Assembly (NCBI GenBank): GCA_013138975.1
Contig: WTBR01000121.1
Location: 1-35,366, forward strand
Direction of reading: 5' to 3'
Source: Bacteroidales bacterium
GTDB lineage: Bacteria; Bacteroidota; Bacteroidia; Bacteroidales; UBA12077
Length of the DNA stretch: 35,366 bases
The notes beneath the pieces were generated by a model, which did no database searches, had not been told where the DNA came from, and was given only the letters and a program-made list of their open reading frames with translations. A program made the position numbers and the translations under genes. Of the stretch, positions 1 to 7,519 are shown in pieces. Within the stretch, counting starts at the first letter, position 1; the number at the start of each line of letters is the position of its first letter.

Positions 1-281
1 GAAATAAATCTTTGAGAGACGTGAGGTTTATTTGAGAATAGAAAATTAAGTAATAGTTTTATATAAGAGATTTGTGTATTTACTTCTATCCCTGATAATT
101 TTAGAAAATCTTCATACTCATGCTCAATAATATCAACTTTATTATAATGTTTATGAGTGATCATATTTAATAAATGAACATTATGACCATTTATTATATA
201 TGCTTTTGCTAAACTAAGAATCGCCAATGAACCTCCATCTGGAGGGAATATTGCTTTGTTTGCAATTTGTAATATATTCAT
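1..281 (-). CDS. Glycosyltransferase, N-terminal part (cut by left window edge)
   Basis: Reading the minus strand from the ATG at 281 gives an open frame of 93 codons to the window edge. It begins MNILQIANKAIFPPDGGSLA, the glycine-rich N-terminal loop of GT-B fold, GT4-like sugar transferases (the K(x)PPDGG pattern followed by an ALAKAY-type helix). The family transfers sugars from nucleotide donors to glycan or lipid acceptors at the inner face of the membrane. The start codon follows the lptF stop codon with no gap, so the two are almost surely cotranscribed and translationally coupled. That points to an envelope polysaccharide or LPS role, which is inference. The catalytic C-terminal half lies outside the window, so donor and acceptor cannot be predicted. 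Confidence 0.75.
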   Translation of the reverse strand, partial: MNILQIANKAIFPPDGGSLAILSLAKAYIINGHNVHLLNMITHKHYNKVDIIEHEYEDFLKLSGIEVNTQISYIKLLLNFLFSNKPHVSQRFI

Positions 282-1832
282 TTAGTTCGATTTCTTAAAA
301 ATCTTATTAAAAAGTTTTTTAAAGAAAAGTACATATGAGTCGGCATTTAATAATCCAGAATCTGTAGTTGCTTTGTATGTTAAGAATATACCTAAAGGCA
401 TTAAAATAAATGATGGCAACCACATGCCAACATATGGAAGTAAAATTCCTTCTCGTGCAAATTTTTCACCTGATATCATAATTACATAGTATAGTATAAA
501 AAACAATACAGAAACTACAACAGGTGTTCCGAAACCCCCTTTTCTTATTATAGCTCCAAATGGAGCCCCAATAAAGAAAAATACTAAACATGAAAATGAC
601 AATGCAAATTTACGATGCCATTCTATTTGATGCCTTCTAATTCGTTCAGCTTTACTTTTGAATTGCTTTTTAGAGTTATTTATATTGTTCTGAGTTGTTC
701 TGGCGTATGTTAACGCATGATTTATTGCATCTGATTTTGATTTAATTTTTTGAATATTAAAAATACTATCTAAATTGAAAGTTTGAGGTGTAATTATTAT
801 AGAATCAGTTTTTATTGTATCCTTATTTACGTTCGGTTGGATTTTATTTGCACTAAATCCGTCATCTCTCTTATTTTTAGCTATGATATTGCCATCTCCT
901 TTTCGGGAGTTTGAAAGTGAAGTTTCTTTTTTAAAATAATTTGTAGTAAGAATATTTTTAGAAAATCTATTTATTAGTTTGTTATATTCTATTATCAAAG
1001 AATCTTTTGCATATTCAAGTTGATTTAAACTAAACATTTGATAATGATTACGAAATAAGTCTTCATCTGTACGACTAAAGTCTAATCCGGTAAGCTTAAA
1101 AACTACAACTTGTTTATCAAAATTTTGCCTCTGATGTGGATAGTTTTTATCTTTCTTCCTTTTTGATCTTGATTCTTTAATCTCTTCGTAAGAATAGCCA
1201 TTATATAATGTTAATATTAAATTTTGCTCATCGGCTGTCATTCGCATATAACCTGAGTCAGCAACAGTAACCTTTACATTATTTCTATTTTCAAGATGAT
1301 CATAAACCATTATGTTTTGTAGAAGATCTGTTTTGTAATTCTTTTGAGCAATTTTAATACTATAACCTTCAATACCATTATAAAACATTCCTTCCTTAAT
1401 TTGAAGCTCAGGTCGTTGATTTCTCACATCATAAATTAATGAATGCATTTTAAGGTTTGTGTATGGGATTACATAAATTGAATAATAGAAAGCTCCAATG
1501 CTAATTAATACCGCTAAGAATATTAGGGGAGTCATAAATTTTTGCAATGAAACTCCAGCAGATTTTATTGCAGTTAATTCAAAATGCTCTCCTAAATTTC
1601 CAAAAGTCATTATCGATGATAAAAGTATGGCTAATGGCAATGCCATTGGTACTAGTCGAGCTGATGCATAAAGAATTAATTCAGCAATAATTGTCCATTC
1701 CAAACCTTTTCCTGCAAGATCATCAATGTATTTCCACAAAAATTGCATTAAAAGAATAAATAATGAAACAAAAAAAGTTGCGACAAGTGGCCCGAAATAT
1801 GATTTTAAGATAAATTTATGTAATCGCTTCAC
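282..1832 (-). CDS. lptF: LptF/LptG family LPS export permease (YjgP/YjgQ)
   Basis: Inner-membrane permease of the Lpt machine that extracts lipopolysaccharide and passes it to the periplasmic bridge. The 516-aa protein has the family layout: three hydrophobic segments near residues 15-35, 50-75 and 95-120, a long soluble middle, and three more segments near 405-490 containing a GAPFGAIIRKGG turn. The middle is longer than in E. coli LptF (about 366 aa); residues 215-400 are basic and polar, with little visible conservation, as in other Bacteroidota members. The start is GTG at 1832: an in-frame TAA lies just upstream, and the MKRLHKFILK N-terminus matches the family. The START-like gene lies 72 bases upstream on the same strand and the glycosyltransferase abuts it downstream. 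LptF and LptG cannot be told apart with certainty from sequence alone. Confidence 0.85.
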   Translation of the reverse strand: MKRLHKFILKSYFGPLVATFFVSLFILLMQFLWKYIDDLAGKGLEWTIIAELILYASARLVPMALPLAILLSSIMTFGNLGEHFELTAIKSAGVSLQKFMTPLIFLAVLISIGAFYYSIYVIPYTNLKMHSLIYDVRNQRPELQIKEGMFYNGIEGYSIKIAQKNYKTDLLQNIMVYDHLENRNNVKVTVADSGYMRMTADEQNLILTLYNGYSYEEIKESRSKRKKDKNYPHQRQNFDKQVVVFKLTGLDFSRTDEDLFRNHYQMFSLNQLEYAKDSLIIEYNKLINRFSKNILTTNYFKKETSLSNSRKGDGNIIAKNKRDDGFSANKIQPNVNKDTIKTDSIIITPQTFNLDSIFNIQKIKSKSDAINHALTYARTTQNNINNSKKQFKSKAERIRRHQIEWHRKFALSFSCLVFFFIGAPFGAIIRKGGFGTPVVVSVLFFILYYVIMISGEKFAREGILLPYVGMWLPSFILMPLGIFLTYKATTDSGLLNADSYVLFFKKLFNKIFKKSN

Positions 1833-1904
1833 ACTAATTGATTTTTAATAAAACGATTACAAAAATAATTTATATTATGATAAGAATTATGAGTTTCTAT
1901 AATT

Positions 1905-2279
1905 TTAAAGACCTAGTGTGTGTTTTAAATCTGCTATTTGTGTATCCCAAAGAACAATAGCATCGTCTTTTTCGTCATCTTCAGCAAAATCTGTTACTAC
2001 TAGCGCTACATCTCCGGTTAACTCATCTTTATTAATTTTAAATTCAAAATATGAATCATCGTCGTTTTCAGTCCACTTAAATCGAACAAGTTGATTTTCT
2101 TTTTTAGTAATTAATTCTGCCTTTTGCTCTGTTCCATCCCAAATAAAGGTATATATACTACCTTGAATATTAATATCATCAGCAAACCATTCCGATAATC
2201 CGGCTGGAGAATTTAATCTTGCATATAAAATTTTAGGCGATGAATTTATAGAGTATTCTAATTCGAATTTATTTTTCAT
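1905..2279 (-). CDS. START-like / AHSA1-related domain protein
   Basis: Small cytosolic protein of 124 aa with the helix-grip pattern of SRPBCC/START-like proteins: an N-terminal strand (KFELEYSINSSPKILYARL), the hallmark GLSEWFADD turn at about residues 32-40, alternating strands, and a C-terminal helix (WDTQIADLKHTLGL). The family binds hydrophobic ligands or Hsp90-type partners, but no ligand is known for this Bacteroidota-specific branch. It is strongly acidic in its second half. It precedes lptF on the same strand by 72 bases and is probably its operon partner; a role linked to envelope lipids would be a guess. Confidence 0.75.
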   Translation of the reverse strand: MKNKFELEYSINSSPKILYARLNSPAGLSEWFADDINIQGSIYTFIWDGTEQKAELITKKENQLVRFKWTENDDDSYFEFKINKDELTGDVALVVTDFAEDDEKDDAIVLWDTQIADLKHTLGL

Positions 2280-2371
2280 AGAGTTCTGTTTAGTAATTTC
2301 TCCTTTATTGCAAGATATGTTTTTTTTTTTAGAAATTCTACATTGAAATTATAAATTATAAAATAAAATAT

Positions 2372-2379
2372 TATATTTG
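2372..2379 (+). promoter_or_regulatory. Bacteroidota -7 box upstream of tRNA-Met
   Basis: TATATTTG fits the TAnnTTTG -7 consensus of the primary Bacteroidota sigma factor and lies 22 bases before the tRNA, giving a short leader. No well-spaced TTG -33 element is seen. Confidence 0.5.
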
Positions 2380-2401
2380 CAGCCCATTACAATTATGAGA
2401 T

Positions 2402-2475
2402 GGCGAGGTAGCTCAGATGGTTAGAGCGCATGATTCATAATCATGAGGTCGGCGGTTCAATTCCGCCTCTCGCTA
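2402..2475 (+). tRNA. tRNA-Met (anticodon CAT)
   Basis: A 74-nt cloverleaf: acceptor GGCGAGG pairs with TCTCGCT (two G-U pairs), D stem GCTC/GAGC, anticodon stem CATGA/TCATG around loop TTCATAA, T stem GGCGG/CCGCC around TTCAATT, discriminator A. The terminal CCA is not encoded. The anticodon stem lacks the three G-C pairs of initiator tRNA, so this is elongator Met. A CAT-anticodon tRNA-Ile (lysidine type) is the alternative, but the body resembles Bacteroidota elongator tRNA-Met. Confidence 0.93.
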
Positions 2476-2476
2476 C

Positions 2477-2511
2477 AAAAAAGGACAAATCATTTGATTT
2501 GTCCTTTTTTT
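2477..2511 (+). terminator. Intrinsic terminator of tRNA-Met
   Basis: Perfect 16-bp inverted repeat (arm AAAAAAGGACAAATCA) with a very short loop, ending in a T7 run, immediately after the tRNA. Confidence 0.9.
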
Positions 2512-2599
2512 ATGTAGTATTTGTATGTAAATTACTTCATTTCAATAAATTGAAACTATCTTCAAAAAGCCCTAAATTTATTATTAGATAAATATTTTA

Positions 2600-2607
2600 T
2601 ACTTTTG
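2600..2607 (+). promoter_or_regulatory. Candidate -7 box for pfkA
   Basis: TACTTTTG matches TAnnTTTG 47 bases before the pfkA start. There is no clear TTG at the expected -33 distance, so this is a partial match only. Confidence 0.4.
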
Positions 2608-2653
2608 TTATAATCATTTCTTCGAAGTTTCAATTTTTTTTAAATCAAAATAT

Positions 2654-3748
2654 ATGAAAAGAGTTTTAGTAGCAACCGCAGGTGGAGATTGTCCGGGATT
2701 AAATGCAGTAATAAGAGCTATAGTGAAAAGAGCTTCGCAAGAGCGCGAATGGGAGGTGATTGGAAGTATTCAAGCATTTAACGGTATTTTGTGGGAGCCA
2801 ACTGAAATAAAAATATTGGATGAAAAAACTGTTGCCGGCATTCATTTTCAGGGTGGTACCATAATTGAAACAACGAATAAAGGAGGCCCTTTTGCTTGGC
2901 CGGTAAAAGATAATGATGGTAAGTGGACAACAGCAGATCGATCTGGAGAAATGATTCGCAAATTAATGTACATGGGAGTGGATGCTGTTATAAATATTGG
3001 GGGTGATGGATCGCAACGTATATCGCAAAGATTGTACGAAAAGGGATTAAATATTATAGGTGTACCAAAGACTATAGATAATGACCTTTCTGCAACAGAT
3101 TCAACGTTTGGATACCAAACGGCTGTGCAAATAGCAACAGAAGCTGTTGATAAGTTAGTTACTACTGCTGCAAGCCATAATAGAGTTATGATTTTGGAAG
3201 TAATGGGACGAGATGCTGGCTGGATTGCAATGAATGCTGCAATAGCAGGTGGTGCTGAGATTTGTTTGATTCCGGAAATCCCTTATGATATTGATAAAGT
3301 AGTTGAAAAAATTAATGATAGATTTCTTCGTGATCGTGGATTTACAATAATTGTTTTGGCTGAAGGAGCAAAAGCTATTGGAAAGGATTCATCAGAAGAA
3401 CAAAATGATGAAATTGGGTATATGAATGCAAAATTGGCAGGAGCTGCTGTTCGTTTGATAAAAGAACTTAAAGATGCCGGACTTAAACATGATATGCGGA
3501 AAGCAGTATTAGGGCACATTCAGCGTGGTGGTGTGCCTATTGCTTATGATAGAGTACTGGCAACCCAGTTTGGGGTAAAGGCATTTGAAATGGTTATGGA
3601 TGGTAAATTTGGAGAAATGGTATCGTACAGGCATCCTCATATTACTTCTGTTCCATTTACAGAAGCTATTCGCGAGCCGCATTGTGTTACTTTAGATTCT
3701 GATTTAATGAAAAGTGCAAGAGGTGTTGGAATAAGCTTTGGAGATTAA
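2654..3748 (+). CDS. pfkA: 6-phosphofructokinase, group III / mixed-substrate type
   Basis: Cytosolic glycolytic enzyme phosphorylating fructose 6-phosphate. The 364-aa protein carries the PFK fold: phosphate loop GGDCPGLN at residues 10-17, donor-site GGDGS at 116-120, PKTIDND with catalytic Asp at 138-144, MGRDAGW near 184-190, and GHIQRGG near the C-terminus. The donor-site residues are Gly (equivalent to E. coli G104) and Lys (equivalent to G124). Classical ATP enzymes have G/G and PPi enzymes D/K; G/K is the group III pattern, which in characterised members is mostly ATP-dependent. ATP is therefore the likelier donor, though PPi is not excluded. Transcribed alone: a tRNA terminator precedes it and a hairpin terminator follows it. 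Confidence 0.93.
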   Translation: MKRVLVATAGGDCPGLNAVIRAIVKRASQEREWEVIGSIQAFNGILWEPTEIKILDEKTVAGIHFQGGTIIETTNKGGPFAWPVKDNDGKWTTADRSGEMIRKLMYMGVDAVINIGGDGSQRISQRLYEKGLNIIGVPKTIDNDLSATDSTFGYQTAVQIATEAVDKLVTTAASHNRVMILEVMGRDAGWIAMNAAIAGGAEICLIPEIPYDIDKVVEKINDRFLRDRGFTIIVLAEGAKAIGKDSSEEQNDEIGYMNAKLAGAAVRLIKELKDAGLKHDMRKAVLGHIQRGGVPIAYDRVLATQFGVKAFEMVMDGKFGEMVSYRHPHITSVPFTEAIREPHCVTLDSDLMKSARGVGISFGD

Positions 3749-3766
3749 AATATAAAAACGACAAAT

Positions 3767-3798
3767 AAAAAAAGGTGATCATTTGATCACCTTTTTTT
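3767..3798. terminator. Bidirectional terminator between pfkA and the POT gene
   Basis: A perfect 15-bp stem (arms AAAAAAAGGTGATCA and TGATCACCTTTTTTT) has A7 on one side and T7 on the other. It can therefore end both pfkA (plus) and the convergent peptide transporter (minus). Confidence 0.9.
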
Positions 3799-3864
3799 AT
3801 TTAATTACATCTTTATATATTAAAATACTTTTTCTTGTATTAATAAAATACAATATTAAGTATA

Positions 3865-5388
3865 TTATTTAGCTACTCGTTCAAGCCATTTGATCATAAA
3901 TATGATAGTAAACATAGAAATTGCTGTCGCAATAACAAAAATACTCCAAGTCATCCAGATAGGAATAGAATCGTAAAGAATAGCGCCTATAAATAACAAT
4001 CCATTTCCTAATGCTGTTGCACCTAACCAACCACCTTGCATCAATCCTTGATACTGAGGAGGAGCAACTTTTGAAACAAAGGAAATACCCATAGGACTTA
4101 TGAATAACTCAGCAACAGTCAAAATAAAATAGGTTCCTAATAATAAGAATGGGGTTACTCGAAAAGCGTCTTCAAGAGGTACTCCACCGGTTTGAGGATT
4201 TATAGTATTAAACAATGGCAATCCTAAAGAGCCAAAAGCCATTAAAACAAAACCTAATGAGGCTATTCCCATACCAATAGCAATCTTTTTTGGAGTTGAA
4301 GGTTCCATGTTCTTACTACGTAACCAACCAAAAACACCAACTACAATAGGAGTTAAAAACACAACAAAAAATGGATTCATCGATTGGAATATTTCAGCTG
4401 AAAACTCCCAAGAACCAATTTTAAGCACAGTATAATCCCTTGCAAAGAAAGTTAATGTTAGTCCATTTTGGTGGAAAGAAAACCAAAAGAAAATTACAAC
4501 ACCGAATACAGCTAATAAAGCATACATACGCTGTTTAATCTCTTTAGCTTCCATTTTAATTTCGTCTGTAATCTCTCCGGTTCCAGTATTTGCTTTTTTT
4601 GGATCAGGGAAATTCTTTTTATTTTTCACATAAATAACAAGTGAAATAAGCATTGCTATAATAGCAATTCCAAATGCATAATGAAAACCAGTATTAAAAA
4701 CATTAAGGTAATCATTAGAAAAATCAGTTAAATCTGTAACTACAGAACCTCTTGCTTTGTCTGCCATAGCTTGAAAAGAAATTGCCGCTTTTTCAGAAAT
4801 AGAGCCGTCAATAAAAGAGTGACACATAGCTGGTAAGTCTACATCGTAGCTAAAATTGTGTTTATTTAACCACCAGCTTCTAATACCAACAGCAGTAAAT
4901 GGAGCAAAAATTGCACCTACATTAATGAATGCATAGAATAATGAAAATCCCGAATCTCTCATCGGTCCGTATTTCGGATTATCATACATTTGACCAACTA
5001 ATGCTTGTAAATTACCTTTAAATAAACCATTACCAAAAGCAATTACAGCTAAACCAATTATGGTAATTGTAAGGAAAAAATTAAAATTAGAAACGGGAGT
5101 AGGTGTAGGAATGGCCATTATAACATAACCTACAGCCATTAAAATTAGACCGACTAGGATTGTTCCTTTATAATTTTGTATTCTATCTGCAATTATACCC
5201 CCAACTAGAGCTAAAATATAAATTGAAAAATAGAAAGCTCCGTATATAATTCCGGCATTTGTTCCAGATAGACCAAATTTTGCTTGTAAAAACAGAACTA
5301 GTATTGCCATCATAGTGTAAAAACCAAAACGTTCCCCCATATTGGCTAACGCAGCGGGAATTAATCCTTTCGGATGTCCTTTAAACAT
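3865..5388 (-). CDS. Peptide MFS transporter, POT family (copy 1)
   Basis: Proton-coupled oligopeptide transporter of the inner membrane, 507 aa with about 12-14 hydrophobic segments. POT hallmarks are MGERFGFYTM at about residues 17-26, the FKGNLQALVGQMY stretch near 120-135, and the WFSFHQNGLT segment near 300. The usual ExxER motif reads N-x-G-E-R, with the first Glu replaced by Asn; copy 2 has the same change. A loop of about 40 residues (near 185-225) lies between TM helices in both copies. It pairs with 5698-7386, with which it shares fold, start region and promoter, so it arose by tandem duplication. The di/tripeptide substrate is inferred from the family. Confidence 0.9.
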   Translation of the reverse strand: MFKGHPKGLIPAALANMGERFGFYTMMAILVLFLQAKFGLSGTNAGIIYGAFYFSIYILALVGGIIADRIQNYKGTILVGLILMAVGYVIMAIPTPTPVSNFNFFLTITIIGLAVIAFGNGLFKGNLQALVGQMYDNPKYGPMRDSGFSLFYAFINVGAIFAPFTAVGIRSWWLNKHNFSYDVDLPAMCHSFIDGSISEKAAISFQAMADKARGSVVTDLTDFSNDYLNVFNTGFHYAFGIAIIAMLISLVIYVKNKKNFPDPKKANTGTGEITDEIKMEAKEIKQRMYALLAVFGVVIFFWFSFHQNGLTLTFFARDYTVLKIGSWEFSAEIFQSMNPFFVVFLTPIVVGVFGWLRSKNMEPSTPKKIAIGMGIASLGFVLMAFGSLGLPLFNTINPQTGGVPLEDAFRVTPFLLLGTYFILTVAELFISPMGISFVSKVAPPQYQGLMQGGWLGATALGNGLLFIGAILYDSIPIWMTWSIFVIATAISMFTIIFMIKWLERVAK

Positions 5389-5440
5389 AATTTATTATTT
5401 TTAGTTAATATTAATTTCAGTATTTAAAAATTCAGAATGA

Positions 5441-5470
5441 CAAATATAAAAATCTTTTTTTGGTGACCAA
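5441..5470 (-). promoter_or_regulatory. Promoter of POT copy 1 (-33 TTG, -7 TATATTTG)
   Basis: Minus-strand TATATTTG (5441-5448) is preceded by TTG (5468-5470) with a 19-base gap, a full Bacteroidota housekeeping promoter. The predicted start leaves a leader of about 45 nt. The leader matches that of copy 2 closely. Confidence 0.75.
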
Positions 5471-5512
5471 GTTTTTATTTAAAGGTTTAAACGGTAAAAT
5501 TCTTAAAAAAGA

Positions 5513-5581
5513 ATCTTAAAAATACCTCAAATCAAAGAAGTTAATTTTTACAAATTAGCACATGGTTTTTTTTTTAATTGA
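5513..5581 (+). pseudogene. Decayed 5' remnant of nnr, left by the POT duplication
   Basis: In the plus frame starting at 5513 the codons read ILKIPQIKEVNFYKLAHG and then reach a stop at 5579-5581. The genuine nnr gene at 7520 begins MKILKSSQIRKVDAFTIEN. The ILKxxQIxxV match lies in the same frame and at the same distance from a duplicated POT promoter. There is no start codon, and a TAA lies just upstream, so it is not expressed as Nnr. Homology fades after about 20 codons. Confidence 0.6.
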
Positions 5582-5645
5582 TTTAATGCAACGCACTTGG
5601 GTTTTAGAAATCAGTTTGGTAAATTGTATTGTATAAAATTATAAT

Positions 5646-5680
5646 AAAAAAAGGAGATCAAAATGATCTCCCTTTTCTTT
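5646..5680 (-). terminator. Terminator of POT copy 2
   Basis: Stem GGAGATCA/TGATCTCC with a 3-base loop; read on the minus strand it is followed by a T7 run. It lies 18 bases past the stop codon of the gene at 5698. Confidence 0.8.
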
Positions 5681-5697
5681 ATAAAAATATTTTTTTA

Positions 5698-7386
5698 TTA
5701 TTCTTCCGTTGCATTTTCAAGTGTTTTCATAATAATAAATATGAAAGCTGAAGAAATTACTAACATTCCAACTAAAAGAGTAAAGAATTGCCACATTTCC
5801 CATTCTTTCCAGAAAGGGCCAATTAAACCTGCTAATAAATTACCAATAGCAGTTGATCCTAACCAACCTCCTTGCATGAATCCCGACCATTTTGGAGGAG
5901 CAACTTTAGAAACAAATGAAATTCCTATTGGACTATAAAATAGTTCAGAAATTGTTAAACTGAAATAGGTCGCAATTAACCAGTAAGGTGTTACTCTTAG
6001 TGCATCAGCTACAGCTCCCGGTATAAAATTACTTGCCGATCCTAAGTTATAAGATACAACGATCATAATTACAAAACTTAAAGCAGCAATTCCTAAACCA
6101 ATTCCAATTTTTTGTGGAGAACTTGGTTCTTTGTTCCGTTTTCTAAGCATTGTAAATAAACCAATGATTATTGGAGTAACAAATACGATAAATATAGGAT
6201 TAAAATGTTGGAAAATCATAGGAGAGATTGGCATTACATCATTAAGCCCACTAATTGCAGAATATGCAAGTATTGTTCCTACAAGCATTAATCCGGCACC
6301 AATACCTTTGACCAGTTTCTTATTATTTTTACCTAATAGCAAAACAAGTCCAATTATAGCACCTATTATTGGTAAAAGAGCACTTAAGTCAAATAAAACG
6401 TACGTAAGCCTACTAACTTGAGTTACTGTATAATCTCGTGCAAAAATTGTTAATGTAAATCCATTTTGATGGAATGCCATCCAGAAAAATATATTTACAA
6501 TAAAAATTAAACCTAAAGCAACCATTCTTTTTTTACTTTGTTCAGGTGTAAGTTCGGCAGCTTTTGATTCTGTTGTATTAACAACATTTTTTTGCATTAT
6601 ATCAACATGCTTGTATGTTTTTCGGAAAGTAATAAATATTACTAATGAAAATACTATACTAATAGCAGCAATTCCAAATCCCCAACTATATGATTCACTT
6701 AGAGATTCAATATAATATTTACTGAAGTCAGCTAAGTTTGTAAACTGGTATGATGTTCCGTGAATAGCACTTTTTGCCATTTCAGTATATTGCTCAGCAT
6801 TATCAAATACTCCTCCATCAGCGGCAGTATTCAAATAATCATGTGCCATACTTGGAATATTAGCATTATAAACTAATCCATCTTTTTTCAGCAACCAGTT
6901 ACTCATTTTATTAGCTGCAGATGGAGCAAAAAATGCACCAATATTTATTCCCATGTAGAATAAATTAAAGGCAGCATCACGATACTTGTTTAAATTAGCA
7001 TCATCATAAAGTTTACCTACTAAGGCCTGAAGGTTTCCTTTAAAAAATCCTGTTCCAACAGAAATAATTGCTAAAGCACCATAAATAAATATTTTTGATG
7101 AACCTGGCTGAGCAAGAAGGAAATATCCAAAAATCATTAAAATGATACCTACAGTAATAGTTTTACTAAATCCTAAAACTCTGTCGGCAATAATACCTCC
7201 TATTAATGGTATAAAATAAATTCCGAATAAGAAAGTACCGTATATCTGACCTGCAGTGGTTGCGTCCATTCCAAATTTTGCTTGTAAAAACAAAATAAAG
7301 ATTGCTAACATTGTGTAATAACCAAAACGCTCACCCATATTAGCAAATAGGAAAACATAAAGTCCTTTCGGATGTCCTTTAAACAT
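5698..7386 (-). CDS. Peptide MFS transporter, POT family (copy 2)
   Basis: Second proton-coupled oligopeptide transporter, 562 aa. It starts MFKGHPKGLYVFLFANMGER, nearly the same as copy 1, and keeps the FKGNLQALVGKLY and AFHQNGFTLTIFARDYT blocks. It is 55 residues longer, mainly because of extra hydrophobic sequence around residues 325-395 between the HQNG segment and the HFNPIFIVFVTPI segment, so its helix count may differ. As in copy 1, the ExxER motif is N-x-G-E-R. A terminator separates it from copy 1, and each has its own promoter, so they are probably regulated separately. It is divergent from nnr, with 133 bases between start codons. Confidence 0.9.
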   Translation of the reverse strand: MFKGHPKGLYVFLFANMGERFGYYTMLAIFILFLQAKFGMDATTAGQIYGTFLFGIYFIPLIGGIIADRVLGFSKTITVGIILMIFGYFLLAQPGSSKIFIYGALAIISVGTGFFKGNLQALVGKLYDDANLNKYRDAAFNLFYMGINIGAFFAPSAANKMSNWLLKKDGLVYNANIPSMAHDYLNTAADGGVFDNAEQYTEMAKSAIHGTSYQFTNLADFSKYYIESLSESYSWGFGIAAISIVFSLVIFITFRKTYKHVDIMQKNVVNTTESKAAELTPEQSKKRMVALGLIFIVNIFFWMAFHQNGFTLTIFARDYTVTQVSRLTYVLFDLSALLPIIGAIIGLVLLLGKNNKKLVKGIGAGLMLVGTILAYSAISGLNDVMPISPMIFQHFNPIFIVFVTPIIIGLFTMLRKRNKEPSSPQKIGIGLGIAALSFVIMIVVSYNLGSASNFIPGAVADALRVTPYWLIATYFSLTISELFYSPIGISFVSKVAPPKWSGFMQGGWLGSTAIGNLLAGLIGPFWKEWEMWQFFTLLVGMLVISSAFIFIIMKTLENATEE

Positions 7387-7438
7387 AATTTATTATTTTT
7401 AGTTAGTATTAATTTTCAAAATATTTTTTTCAGAATGA

Positions 7439-7469
7439 CAAATATAAAAATCTTTTATTTTGAGAACAA
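7439..7469 (-). promoter_or_regulatory. Promoter of POT copy 2 (-33 TTG, -7 TATATTTG)
   Basis: Minus-strand TATATTTG (7439-7446) with TTG (7467-7469) 20 bases upstream. The box and leader are almost identical to those of POT copy 1, which supports a real, conserved promoter. Confidence 0.75.
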
Positions 7470-7494
7470 GTTTTTATTTAAAGCTTTAAGCTAT

Positions 7495-7502
7495 TAAATT
7501 TG
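7495..7502 (+). promoter_or_regulatory. Candidate -7 box for nnr
   Basis: TAAATTTG fits TAnnTTTG 17 bases before the nnr ATG, which would give a very short leader. No TTG lies at the expected -33 distance, so confidence is low. Confidence 0.35.
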
Positions 7503-7519
7503 TTAAAAAGAATCTGGAA

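Noticed and set aside
5663..5938. 91-codon plus-strand frame over the POT copy 2 terminator and 3' end
   Set aside because: It is antisense to conserved transporter codons and begins in the terminator hairpin.
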